Shown one piece after another: positions 1 to 7,989 of a DNA stretch of 35,300 nucleotides. The DNA lies in the NCBI GenBank assembly GCA_003543245.1, contig DPJB01000022.1, forward strand, positions 7,752 through 43,051. The letters run 5' to 3'. The translations under genes were made by a program, and so were the position numbers. Under the pieces are notes generated by a model. The model was given only the letters and a program-made list of their open reading frames with translations. It searched no databases and was not told where the DNA came from. How positions within the stretch are numbered: the stretch's first letter is position 1; each line of letters starts with the position of its first letter. This DNA is from Moraxellaceae bacterium (GTDB lineage: Bacteria; Pseudomonadota; Gammaproteobacteria; Pseudomonadales; Moraxellaceae).

Positions 1-96
1 GACCCGGCCAAGGACAAGCCGGAAGACGAGGCCTTTGCCCTTGAGGCGGGTCGCATCCTGATTGACAGCCTCACCCCACAGGTCAGCAAGCGCTAA
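1..96 (+). CDS. C-terminal end of an unidentified protein (partial)
   Basis: Frame 1 is open from the window edge to a TAA at 94-96 and gives 31 residues, DPAKDKPEDEAFALEAGRIL and then IDSLTPQVSKR. A strong hairpin follows directly, which supports a genuine gene end. The acidic linker followed by 'EAFALEAGRIL.D' resembles the C-terminal tail of some tail-specific (Prc-type) S41 proteases, but 31 residues are too few to assign a family. The gene lies on the same strand as the following phospholipase D-like gene, separated from it by 75 bp. Confidence 0.5.
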   Translation, partial: DPAKDKPEDEAFALEAGRILIDSLTPQVSKR

Positions 97-104
97 ACAC
101 CCCA

Positions 105-138
105 CACCCCGACCTGTGCCCTTGGCACGGTCGGGGTG
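105..138 (+). terminator. Stem-loop after the first gene, terminator-like without a U tract
   Basis: A perfect 10-bp outer stem (CACCCCGACC / GGTCGGGGTG) encloses an inner 5-bp stem (GTGCC-CTT-GGCAC). It begins 8 bp after the TAA of the upstream gene. No T run follows, so it may act as an mRNA 3'-end stabiliser or a weak terminator rather than a classic intrinsic one. It also covers the GTG at 136, which argues against that codon as the start of the next gene. Confidence 0.6.
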
Positions 139-171
139 CTACCATGGACCGAGAGTCCATGGAAAAGACCA

Positions 172-1671
172 ATGTCACGGGAAGCGAACCCTCTCGACCG
201 CCTGACCAGTACGCCTTACGGTACGCCGCGCCCTCGCCTGCTGGCTGAACAGGCTTTTTCACGTGCTGCCGGCGCACCGCTGCTGGCTGGAAACCGTTTA
301 CGTCTGCTACGTGATGCCGACGGCCACTACCCCGCCTGGCTGAACGCCATCCGCAACGCCACACACTGCATCCATCTCGAAAACTACATCATCGAGAATG
401 ACCACATCGGCCGCGAGTTCATGGCCGCACTCACCGAGCGAGCCCGTGCCGGTGTAAAAGTTCGCGTACTGCACGACTGGATGGGTGGATTTTCCCTGAA
501 CTCCGCCGCCCTGTTCCGCCCCCTCGAGCAGGCCGGTGGCGAGGTTCGTACGTTCAACCCGGTGCGCTTTGACAACCCGCTGTCCTGGCTCACACGGGAC
601 CATCGCAAGTCGCTCACCATTGATGGACACACCGGTTATGTCACCGGCGTTTGCATCAGTGCACGCTGGCTTGGCGACCCGTCCCGGGGCATCGCCCCCT
701 GGCGTGATACCGGCATAGAAGTCACGGGACCCGCCGTCGCCGACATCGTGGCGGCCTTTGCCCAGGCATGGTCCACGTGTGGCACCGCACTGCCCGACAA
801 TGAAATACCCCTGCCCGGATCATTCGAGGCAACTGGAAACATCAACCTGCGCGTCATTGCCAGCACACCCAGCACCAGCGGCATGTACCGTCTGGATCAG
901 CTGATTGCCGCTGTTGCCCATGAAACACTCTGGCTGACGGATGCCTATTTTGTGGCAACGCCGGTATATGTGCAGGCGCTTTGTGCGGCCGCGCAGGACG
1001 GTGTGGATGTACGTTTGCTGGTGCCCAGCACGAGTGACATCCCGTTCATTTCACCACTGTCGCGCGCCAGTTACCGCCCGTTACTGGAGGCAGGTGTTCG
1101 CGTCTTTGAATGGAATGGATCAATGATCCATGCCAAGACCGCCGTCGCCGATGGCCGCTGGGCACGAGTTGGCTCCAGCAACCTTAACCTTGCAAGCTGG
1201 ATCAGCAATTACGAACTGGACATTGCGGTGGAAGACCACGAGTTTGCGGAGACGATGGAAGCCATGTATCTGGCCGATCTCGACAATGCCACCGAGATCA
1301 TGCTGGCGGGCCACACGGTAAAGCCTGTGGAGCCAATGCACAGGCGCCCCACGCCTCGTGCCTTTCGTGAAAAGGGTTCCGGCATGACCACCGCTATGCG
1401 ACTGGGGAATACCGTTGCTACCGCGCTACGCCAACAGCGGGTTCTGGGCGCTGCCGAATCAGGCCTGATGGCAATGATGGGAATGATCCTGCTGGTTTTT
1501 GCCGCTATCGGCCTGTACTGGCCGCGTGTGCTGGCAATACCCATGGCGATGGTCAGCCTCTGGCTGGCTGTATGGCTGCTGGCCCGTGCCTGGCACCTGC
1601 GGCAACGTCACCGTCACAGTCAACCGTCAATGCCCGCAAAAAAACCGGGAGATGGCTACCCTGACAGTTGA
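172..1671 (+). CDS. Phospholipase D / cardiolipin synthase-like protein
   Basis: The 499-residue protein has two PLD motifs. The first is H144-x-K146-x4-D151 (context RDHRKSLTIDG). The second is H320-x-K322-x4-D327 (context MIHAKTAVADG) followed by GSSNLN. This pair is the catalytic signature of the PLD superfamily, whose bacterial members include cardiolipin synthases that transfer phosphatidyl groups. ClsA enzymes carry their membrane segments at the N-terminus. Here two hydrophobic segments lie at the C-terminus (about 434-450 and 453-473), followed by a basic tail rich in Arg and His. The ATG at 172 is preferred over an in-frame GTG at 136 because GGAAAAG at 161-167 is well spaced and the GTG lies in a hairpin. 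The family is sure; whether the product is cardiolipin or another phosphatidyl lipid is not. Confidence 0.88.
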   Translation: MSREANPLDRLTSTPYGTPRPRLLAEQAFSRAAGAPLLAGNRLRLLRDADGHYPAWLNAIRNATHCIHLENYIIENDHIGREFMAALTERARAGVKVRVLHDWMGGFSLNSAALFRPLEQAGGEVRTFNPVRFDNPLSWLTRDHRKSLTIDGHTGYVTGVCISARWLGDPSRGIAPWRDTGIEVTGPAVADIVAAFAQAWSTCGTALPDNEIPLPGSFEATGNINLRVIASTPSTSGMYRLDQLIAAVAHETLWLTDAYFVATPVYVQALCAAAQDGVDVRLLVPSTSDIPFISPLSRASYRPLLEAGVRVFEWNGSMIHAKTAVADGRWARVGSSNLNLASWISNYELDIAVEDHEFAETMEAMYLADLDNATEIMLAGHTVKPVEPMHRRPTPRAFREKGSGMTTAMRLGNTVATALRQQRVLGAAESGLMAMMGMILLVFAAIGLYWPRVLAIPMAMVSLWLAVWLLARAWHLRQRHRHSQPSMPAKKPGDGYPDS

Positions 1672-1706
1672 CTGCATCGGCTCATCAAGTATCCTTGCCG
1701 GCCTGT

Positions 1707-1795
1707 GGAAGCGTGGCCGAGTGGTTGAAGGCAGCGGTCTTGAAAACCGCCGAGGGTTCCGCCCTCCGTGAGTTCGAATCTCACCGCTTCCGCCA
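1707..1795 (+). tRNA. tRNA-Ser (anticodon UGA)
   Basis: The acceptor stem GGAAGCG (1707-1713) pairs with CGCTTCC (1785-1791), followed by discriminator G and an encoded CCA (1793-1795). The anticodon arm is GCGGT-CTTGAAA-ACCGC with anticodon TGA at 1741-1743. A long variable arm (GAGGGTTCCGCCCTC region) and the T loop TTCGAAT are visible, as expected for a class II serine tRNA. The next 7 kb is a graveyard of mobile-element remnants, so this gene is a plausible historic integration site, but no duplicated 3' end was found inside the window. Confidence 0.97.
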
Positions 1796-1904
1796 CCACA
1801 CCAATAAAATCAATAAGCTACGACAAATAATGAACTCTACCCCACATAAAAACCCACATTAAATTGTCGGTTGTCTGCTACCCTCCCCCTCTTCTTGCCT
1901 CACA

Positions 1905-2135
1905 TTGGGTAGACTGCTCCTCATCGAAGCCATGAGCAGGGTGCTTTCCGTCGCAGAATCTTCCGGTTGCGTGGGACTGATCGCGGATGCGAAAGACTCT
2001 GAGGCTGCCAACTTCTACGCCGCCTTCGGCTTCCAGCCAGCTCCTGAAAGTCCGCTGCTCCTGTTCATGCCATTTCCCGAAATTCAGGAACTGTTCAGGG
2101 TGGGTGCGTACTCGACTCCCCCCCCCCACTTTTGA
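1905..2135 (+). pseudogene. GNAT acetyltransferase, C-terminal fragment (toxin-like)
   Basis: The 76-codon fragment begins at a TTG and reads LLLIEAMSRVLSVAESSG, then GLIADAKDSEAANFYAAFGF and SPLLLFMPFPEI. This matches the C-terminal half of GNAT-family acetyltransferases of the TacT/AtaT toxin type. In that group the acetyl-CoA helix is followed by 'DAKD..A..FY..FGF' and a final 'SPL.LF.P' strand. The N-terminal half is absent and no ribbon-helix-helix antitoxin gene precedes it. The last residues (RVGAYSTPPPHF) run into a C10 tract at 2118-2127 and look like read-through of foreign DNA. It is therefore a dead remnant of a toxin-antitoxin module. Confidence 0.7.
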
Positions 2136-2246
2136 GTATCACGCGGGGCGAATTCATAAACTAAGTGCAACACGCCAGCTCCCAGAATTAGGGAGTGATC
2201 TGGAATACTGGTGCTTCTCTGTCCCGGCAAGAATGGAGAAGCAGCC

Positions 2247-2545
2247 ATGAGATATCACCAGATTACATTGGACGAAAGAATAGCGATAAGCACCCTGCGG
2301 AAGGAGAGCCTTTGTGCTGCGGCGATTGCCCGGCGACTGGGCCGCCACCGCAGCAATCAGTCGGGTGCTGCAGCGTAACATCTGTGCCTATGACGGGGCC
2401 TACCGGTTTACCAAGGCACAGCGCCGTACTAATGGGCGGCGCTGGCGCACACGGCGGGGGTTACAGCATACGTCAGCGCAATACTGGTGCGTAGAAGGCC
2501 TGCTGGCAAAGAGGTTGAGCGCTGAGCCAGAAGCTCTTTCTCTCT
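2247..2545 (+). pseudogene. IS30 family transposase N-terminal remnant (frameshifted)
   Basis: Starting at ATG 2247 the frame reads MRYHQITLDERIAISTLRKE and then SLCAAAIARRLGRHRS before breaking. A different frame continues with ISRVLQRNICAYDGAYRFTK and on to SAQYWCVEGLLAKRLSAE. Together these form the helix-turn-helix domain and the 'YRA..A......R.R' linker of an IS30 transposase. A deletion or frameshift sits at about 2350-2360. Homology fades after about 2545, so the DDE catalytic domain is gone. Confidence 0.7.
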
Positions 2546-2640
2546 GCGTCAATGCCCTTCATGAAAAGGGCTTTGACTGTGCGCCATGCGCCTGCAGTGA
2601 CACTGCGCGGCCATGAGCCTTCACCGGCGGCAACCATGAT

Positions 2641-2763
2641 CCCTGGCTTACGGGTGCGCTTGACCTCGCGAGAGACTGTAACGACGGGGCTATCTCGCTG
2701 GAATTTAGTACGAAGGGTAGAACTGGCTATCCTTTCGGCTACGGTGATCTGGTGGTACGTCAT
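2641..2763 (-). pseudogene. IS30 family transposase N-terminal remnant, opposite strand
   Basis: Read from ATG 2763 on the minus strand the first 41 residues are MTYHQITVAERIASSTLRTK and then FQRDSPVVTVSREVKRTRKPG. They contain the IS30 start 'YHQIT..ER' and the 'SREVKR' recognition helix, with the central HTH residues lost or altered. Downstream codons, although open to 2473, no longer resemble a transposase. It faces the plus-strand remnant. Confidence 0.6.
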
Positions 2764-2866
2764 GCTGTGGTCCCTAATCTTGACGGAGAAGAGAAAACAG
2801 CATTATCCAAGATCACCCACAGATCATCAGTTGGGTGTGTTGCGATTAGTATATGAATCCGCCCTA

Positions 2867-3658
2867 CTACATATTAATTTCGGCAGCTTCAGCGATCTCC
2901 AGTAGGGATTTTATAATGAGCGAAGAGTGATGAGCCACCACAAATGGTACGGCCGTATTATTATAATTCAGAATCGATTTTCGCAGAAAGTTGAACCGGA
3001 CATAAACGCCATTCAATTTATTTTTTATTTCTGGCTTGGCTATCAGGGACTGGTCCTTGCGCAGAACATCCAGATTTTCCGAAAAATCGACAACTATTTT
3101 TTCAATAGAGGGTTCTGCACTGGTCTCTCGATTGGCTTCTCCTCCTAATGAGTATATGCGCTCGAGATAACGGTTTTTAAGGTAGGCGGCTTGAACGGCA
3201 AGCATTCTGATGGAAATTGCGGATGAATTCAGACCTGATTTTTGTTTACCCAAGATTCTGGTTGTCTCAAGTGCATGATTTACCATGTTGCTGACGGACT
3301 GTCCTTGGCCCGCCCCTGTTTTCTCAATTGCATTCAGATTGAAGTCAAGTTCACTATTCATGCCAGCATTAGCGGCTTTGAGGTTGTTGGCTATATCAGT
3401 ATTCAGTCGCCCGCCAATCGACTGAATGCACTCCGACAGTGTTTTTTTGATTGTACTCACATTCTGTTTGAGTTTTTTATCTTTAGGTGAATTACTAAGC
3501 TCGTGATAGGCAGACAATAGCTCATACTGTGCAATTGCACAGGTAGTGGGGTATGTGGATTCTGCCACAGAGGTGGCTGAAATGAATGATAATACAAGAG
3601 CTGTCGATGCTAAACAGGAATAGCGAATCCGGAATATTCGAAGCATTAATGTTTTCAT
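2867..3658 (-). CDS. Secreted alpha-helical protein, possibly PilJ/MCP sensor-like
   Basis: The protein has 263 residues from ATG 3658, with GGAAA about 10 bases upstream in the mRNA. The N-terminus MKTLMLRIFRIRY then SCLASTALVLSFISATSVAES is a clear Sec signal peptide, so the mature protein should be periplasmic or exported. The remainder is almost all predicted helix in two similar halves of about 100 residues. The ending VPFVVAHHSSLIIKSLLEIA resembles the type IV pili MCP N-terminal (PilJ-like) sensing domain. This family call is tentative because the usual 'INxAGRQRMLSQR' motif is not visible. The gene is clearly AT-richer than everything around it and is flanked by IS30 and pseudogene debris, consistent with horizontal acquisition. 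No downstream membrane or signalling domain is fused to it. Confidence 0.7.
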   Translation of the reverse strand: MKTLMLRIFRIRYSCLASTALVLSFISATSVAESTYPTTCAIAQYELLSAYHELSNSPKDKKLKQNVSTIKKTLSECIQSIGGRLNTDIANNLKAANAGMNSELDFNLNAIEKTGAGQGQSVSNMVNHALETTRILGKQKSGLNSSAISIRMLAVQAAYLKNRYLERIYSLGGEANRETSAEPSIEKIVVDFSENLDVLRKDQSLIAKPEIKNKLNGVYVRFNFLRKSILNYNNTAVPFVVAHHSSLIIKSLLEIAEAAEINM

Positions 3659-3713
3659 AATGTAGTTTCCATGAGTGAGACGAAAGGGACATTTTTTCTC
3701 AGGCAGCTGCCTT

Positions 3714-4025
3714 TTACTGCGCGAGTGCCTTGGCGGCCATCTCGTCGTTGTTGCAAAGCAGGTTCTGCTCCGACAGCTGGCTCGCATTCTTGGCACCGGC
3801 ATAGACCAGAAGACCTGCCTCGTCGTAGTAGCTGCGCATACGGTCGGACAGCAGTCCGATGTCTTCTAGGTTGGGCACCAAGCGCTGAAACATGATGTTG
3901 CGGAACTACGTCATTCACCATGGTGCGGGCGTCGACGGTTTCCCGGATCGCCTCCACGAGCCGGGCATTGCGGTGTGGTCGGCGCGCCCGAAACGCGTCC
4001 AGCGTTGGGCGCTGGCGTGGGGGAC
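3714..4025 (-). pseudogene. Broken C-terminal gene fragment, family not identified
   Basis: On the minus strand three reading frames join into one protein-like text. SAQRWTRFGRADH (about 4010-3970) is followed by LVEAIRETVDARTMVNDV (about 3960-3912) and then FRNIMFQRLVPNLEDIGLLS, running on to a TAA at 3714-3716. The last frame change needs only one extra G, at about 3911-3912. The segment FRNIMFQRLVPNLEDIGLLS and the tail AGLLVYAGAKNASQLSE look like a conserved C-terminus, but I cannot name the family with confidence. No start or upstream domain is present, so the gene is both truncated and frameshifted. Confidence 0.5.
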
Positions 4026-4030
4026 ACTCA

Positions 4031-4340
4031 TGCAGTACTCCTGTGGACGCCGGTTTCAATGCAGTGGCAAAAAGTGTGTAGTGAAACCACTTGCCAGCCA
4101 TTTGGTCACCCAACCAACCCCTCTGTCAACCCCCTCCATGATCGCCTGACCAAAGAATTGGCCTGTATCGGCCGGCATTGACGTGGCCCGGGTGCCACCA
4201 GCAAGTAGTACACCATGTCTTGAAACCGTGCCCTCCAGCCCCCCCCCCGGTGATACAGCGCTCTTGATGTCGGACGATCTCGATCGCATGCATTGATAGT
4301 CCAGTTGAGTACACAAGAGCCTGTTGAGCTACCCATGCAC
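4031..4340. other. Non-coding debris with a C10 tract
   Basis: No open frame here resembles a protein with confidence. A minus-strand stretch (MPADTGQFFGQAIMEGVDRG, then VGWVTKWLASGF; about 4181-4085) has a protein-like composition and could be another fragment. A run of ten C residues lies at about 4239-4248. The region separates the broken minus-strand gene from the IS3 remnant. Confidence 0.4.
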
Positions 4341-4344
4341 CATG

Positions 4345-4985
4345 CTTGAGGTACCACGCCTGGAGTTACGAAACAGGGTTAACGAAATCTTTACCAAAAG
4401 CCGTAGCTCGGAGGGCAACCGCAGCATCATGGGTATGATGCTGGTGGATGGCACTTAGATTGGCCGCTTCAAGGTCAGTCGCCTGATGCAGGAGTTAGGT
4501 CTGGTCAGCAAATAACCGGGCTCGCATGCCTATTAACAGGCAACCGTTGGGAGGCCAGACATCCCCCTAACTTGCTGAATCGGGAGTTTGAGGTCACATG
4601 ATCGAATCAGGTCTGGTGTGGTGACATCACCTGCATCTGGACACATGGCTAGTGGCACTACTTGGCCGATGTACTGAATTTATACAAGCGCCGTATTGTT
4701 GGTTGGACACTCGCTACCAGACCGGACACTGCCCTGGTGATCAAGGCGTTGAACATGGCCCATGTGCAGTGTGGCAACTGCTGAGACAACGCCCTCATGG
4801 AAAGGTTTTTCAGGAACTTGAAGTCTGAATGGGTGCCACGTACGGGGTATATGACGGCGCAAGAAGCACATCGCGACATTGGTCATTATGATGCACCGAT
4901 ACAATTGGCTCCGGCCACATCAGTACAACGACGAATTGGCACCTGCGTGTGACGGCTTCAGTTTGACGCCAATGACGCCACGCAC
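4345..4985 (+). pseudogene. IS3 family transposase (OrfB) remnant with stops and deletion
   Basis: The translation runs LELRNRVNEIFTKSRSSEGN, then GRFKVSRLMQELGLVSK, VWCGDITCIWTHG, NLYKRRIVGWTLATRPDTAL, NALMERFFRNLKSEWVPRTG and finally MHRYNWLRPHQYNDELAP. This is the order of an IS3-type OrfB: HTH_21 domain, then the rve integrase core with the first Asp (GDIT) and the final Glu (MERFF). Several in-frame stops are present, for example TAG at about 4457 and TGA at about 4781. A deletion at about 4760-4775 has removed the middle of the core, including the second catalytic Asp region (HSDQGSQY). A frameshift lies near the 3' end. No OrfA or intact terminal repeat is recognisable. Confidence 0.8.
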
Positions 4986-5124
4986 ATGTTGTGCGGCCGC
5001 CTGACCGAAAGCCTTCGTTGAGTCCGCGACCTGCTCCATCGGAGCGCTGACCAAACCCAGGATGCGGTGCTGCCTACTTCCATCCCGGAGTGCCTCACCG
5101 CATATAGCGACTATACTACTTGTC

Positions 5125-7824
5125 ATGAAAACGCACAGGCATCCGATGGCCAACGCGAAACGGCCTCCCTTGAAGCGAGAGGATGAGCTCGAGAAATACC
5201 GCAACCTCTTCGCCAACATGACGGAGGGCTTTGCCTTGGGTGAGGCCCTGCTGGACGAGCGCGGCAAGGCCACAGACTTCCAACTCCTCGATGTCAACGA
5301 GGCCTTCTTCACCCAGACCGGCTTCCCCCGCGACTGCCTCGGCCGGCCCTCCCTGCAATGGGCGGCCCGGCAGGAAAGCATCTGGCGGGAGAATTACTGT
5401 GGCGTCGCCCTGAGCGGCCAACCGAAGCACTTCATAAGCTTCAGCATCGATACGGGCCGGCACTTTGAGTTGTACTGCTATTCCCCCCAGCCCGGGCGTT
5501 TTGCCGTTGTCTTTCGCGACATCAGCGACCGCCTGCGGCTGGAGCAGCAACTGGGCAAGCGCGAACATGAGCTGAGCCAGATGATCGCGGGCCTGCCCGG
5601 CCTGGTGTGGACAGCGCGGGCCGACGGGTTCCCGGATTTTCACAGCATCCAATGGCTGACCTACACCGGCGTGGATCCGGCTACCTTGCGCGGCGACGAC
5701 TGGCTGTCCGTGCTGCACCCCGAGGACCGGCCGCGCGCGGCCGCCGTCTGGCACGCCGCCCATACCACGCAACACAACTACGAGATCGAACTCCGCATCC
5801 GCCGCCACGACGGCAGCTATCACTGGTTTCATGCCCGTGGTCTGCCCCTACGTGATGAGGTCGGCACGGTCATGCGCTGGTTCGGAATCTGCACCGATAT
5901 CGACGACCTGAAGCGTGTCCAGGCAGCGCTGGCCGAGAGCGAGCAGCGTTATACCTCGCTGTTCAACAACAAGCTCAACGCCGTCGCGCACTGCCGCCTC
6001 ATTACGGACACGGCCGGCGTTCCCGTGGATTTCAGCCATGTCTCCGTCAACGTGGCCTATGAAAAGATGCTAGGGTTTCCTCAGGCTGAGATCGCCGGAA
6101 AGCGCTTGACCGAGGTCTGGCCCGAGGCCGAGCACCTGAAGCCCGACCTGATCCAGCGCTACGGCCGGGTGGCGCTGCAAGGAGGCGAGGATCAACTTGA
6201 GGTCTGGCTGCCGCATACCGACCAATGGTTCGACGTCTTCGTATACAGCCATCAGCACCGTGACGTCACGATGCTCTTCTCGGACATCAGCAAGCGCAAG
6301 CGGGCGGAGCTTGCCCTGCGCCGCAGCGAGAGCGCGCTGACGGCCGCGTTCGAGCAGGCCGCGGTGGGGTTTGCGCATCTATCGCCTGATGGCCACCTGC
6401 TGCGCATCAATCGCAAACTTTGCGAACTCCTGGGCTATACGGCGGATGAGCTCCTCGGGCAGCCCTTCAGCCGGCTCACCTATCCCGAAGACCGTGAGCA
6501 GGACCTGATCGAGCATGAGCGGTTGCTGCAACGGGAAGTGCCATGGGTAAAAATCGAGCGGCAGTTTCCACACAAGCTCGGCCATGCTGTATGGTTGCGG
6601 GTCAGCCTCAGCGCAGTGCACGACGAGGCGGACAGCTACCTGTATAGCCTAGCGGTGGCGGAGGACGTCACCGAACGCATACAGGCAGAATCGGCCGACC
6701 ACGCCAAGACCGAATTCCTAGCCACCATGAGCCATGAGATTCGCACCCCGTTGAACGGACTCATCGGCTTCACGGGGCTGCTGCTTGACGGCCCGCTGGA
6801 CGAGAGTAAGCGTCATTTTGCCGAACTCGCACGTCAATCCGGCGAATCCCTGCTGCACCTGCTTAACGATTTTCTGGATTTCTCCAAGATTGAGGCTGGC
6901 CGCCTGGAATTGGAGCCGGTGGCGTTCGACCTGCATCTGGAGGTGGACCAGGTGCTGGCGCTCGTACGGCCCAGCGCCGAGGCCAAAGGTCTGGAACTCC
7001 GCCGTATCCTGGCCGCGCCGCATCGGTTGCGGGGCGATGCGGCCCGCCTGCGCCAGATTCTGCTGAACCTGCTCTCCAATGCGGTGAAGTTCACCCCAGA
7101 GGGGCACATCCTGCTCCGCTGTACGGAGTTGGGGCGGCAAGATAACTCAGTGCGCCTTTGTTTCGAGGTCTGCGATACCGGCATTGGCTTAAACCAGGAG
7201 ATTCGTCCCAATCTTTTCAAGCCCTTCGTGCAGGCGGCGTCCATTACCCACCGCTTTGGCGGCACCGGGCTGGGACTAGCCATCTGCCGGCGCCTGGCCG
7301 AGGCCATGGGCGGTAAAATCGGCTATCGCCCCCGACCAAGCGAGGGCACAGTCTTCTGGGTAGAGCTGCCTTTTGAACGACTGCCTTCGGAAAACACCCC
7401 CTTGCCGGACAGTAGCAAGGCTGTCTTTCACAGTACGGCAGATGGCAGATTTCGTGGCCGCGTGCTGGTAGCGGAGGACAATTCCGTCAGCCAGCTGCTG
7501 GCCGCTGAGGTACTAAAGCGCATGGGTTGTCAGGTCGATGTAGTGGGCAACGGCAGCGAAGCCGTCACGGCATATCAGCAGTTGCCCTACGACCTCATCT
7601 TCATGGACTGCAACATGCCGGTGATGGACGGCTTCGATGCCACGCGGCAAATCCGTCGGCTGGAAGGCGACCGCCGCCACGTGCCCATCATCGCCATGAC
7701 CGCCTCGGCCCTGCAGGGCGATCGCGAGAAGTGTTTGGCTGCGGGCATGGATGACTTCATATCAAAACCTTTGCGCCTTCAGCAACTGGGCCAGCTTGTG
7801 GAGAGCTGCCTACCGCTACGTTAG
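5125..7824 (+). CDS. Soluble PAS-rich hybrid histidine kinase
   Basis: The 899-residue protein carries several PAS/PAC sensor modules at about 25-135, 150-262, 275-390 and 403-520. They end with PAC signatures such as 'FGICTDIDDLKRVQ' and 'AEDVTERIQAE'. Next come a HisKA dimerisation domain (H537 in MSHEIRTPLNG), a HATPase domain (N-box LLSNAVKFTPEG, G1 DTGIGL, G2 FGGTGLGLAIC) and a C-terminal receiver (D828 in IFMDCNMPVMDGFDA, K881 in ISKP). No transmembrane segment is visible, so it should sense a cytoplasmic signal (redox, oxygen or a ligand held by PAS). No response regulator gene is adjacent, so its target is unknown. ATG 5125 is chosen; ATG 5062 and ATG 5146 are alternatives and none has a strong Shine-Dalgarno. 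It is intact although it lies between decayed genes. Confidence 0.9.
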   Translation: MKTHRHPMANAKRPPLKREDELEKYRNLFANMTEGFALGEALLDERGKATDFQLLDVNEAFFTQTGFPRDCLGRPSLQWAARQESIWRENYCGVALSGQPKHFISFSIDTGRHFELYCYSPQPGRFAVVFRDISDRLRLEQQLGKREHELSQMIAGLPGLVWTARADGFPDFHSIQWLTYTGVDPATLRGDDWLSVLHPEDRPRAAAVWHAAHTTQHNYEIELRIRRHDGSYHWFHARGLPLRDEVGTVMRWFGICTDIDDLKRVQAALAESEQRYTSLFNNKLNAVAHCRLITDTAGVPVDFSHVSVNVAYEKMLGFPQAEIAGKRLTEVWPEAEHLKPDLIQRYGRVALQGGEDQLEVWLPHTDQWFDVFVYSHQHRDVTMLFSDISKRKRAELALRRSESALTAAFEQAAVGFAHLSPDGHLLRINRKLCELLGYTADELLGQPFSRLTYPEDREQDLIEHERLLQREVPWVKIERQFPHKLGHAVWLRVSLSAVHDEADSYLYSLAVAEDVTERIQAESADHAKTEFLATMSHEIRTPLNGLIGFTGLLLDGPLDESKRHFAELARQSGESLLHLLNDFLDFSKIEAGRLELEPVAFDLHLEVDQVLALVRPSAEAKGLELRRILAAPHRLRGDAARLRQILLNLLSNAVKFTPEGHILLRCTELGRQDNSVRLCFEVCDTGIGLNQEIRPNLFKPFVQAASITHRFGGTGLGLAICRRLAEAMGGKIGYRPRPSEGTVFWVELPFERLPSENTPLPDSSKAVFHSTADGRFRGRVLVAEDNSVSQLLAAEVLKRMGCQVDVVGNGSEAVTAYQQLPYDLIFMDCNMPVMDGFDATRQIRRLEGDRRHVPIIAMTASALQGDREKCLAAGMDDFISKPLRLQQLGQLVESCLPLR

Positions 7825-7989
7825 CACGACCGCAATAGTCCCCGTGGAGGCCTTGCTACACTGTCAGGATTGCCTAAGAAGCCTTCCACACCGCTTCCTC
7901 CACGACGACCGCGGAAACGGGACATTTTCATACGTACAGATGCAAGCGAATGCATGCACCTCAGCAGAGAAGACATTTTCTCACCGCAG

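Larger units (their letters stand above)
2155..2855. mobile_element. Two facing IS30-type element remnants
   Basis: Left and right halves are inverted copies of the same kind of element start. On the plus strand, TAAGTGCAACAC (about 2162-2173) precedes a leader containing TTCTCT..CCGGCAAGA and then ATGAGATATCACCAGAT at 2247. On the minus strand, TAATCGCAACAC (about 2849-2838) precedes a similar leader (TTCTC..CCGTCAAGA) and ATGACGTACCACCAGAT at 2763. Both encode M(R/T)YHQIT(L/V)(D/A)ERIA at the N-terminus, typical of IS30 transposases. Only N-terminal parts remain, with no complete catalytic domain. The copies differ at many positions, so they come from two related elements rather than from one simple inversion. 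Confidence 0.7.

Noticed and set aside
1668..1862. Open frames across the tRNA-Ser gene
   Set aside because: They translate the tRNA itself and its flanks; the cloverleaf is complete and no ribosome site is present.
3655..4113. 152-codon minus-strand open frame as an intact gene
   Set aside because: Its conserved-looking parts change frame twice; only pieces belong to the ancestral protein, so it is listed as a pseudogene.
4920..5381. Minus-strand open frame with a phasin-like stretch (VSAPMEQVADSTKAFGQAAA)
   Set aside because: Only about 30 residues look protein-like (about 5050-4955) and the remainder is antisense to the kinase N-terminus; too little to call even a remnant with confidence.
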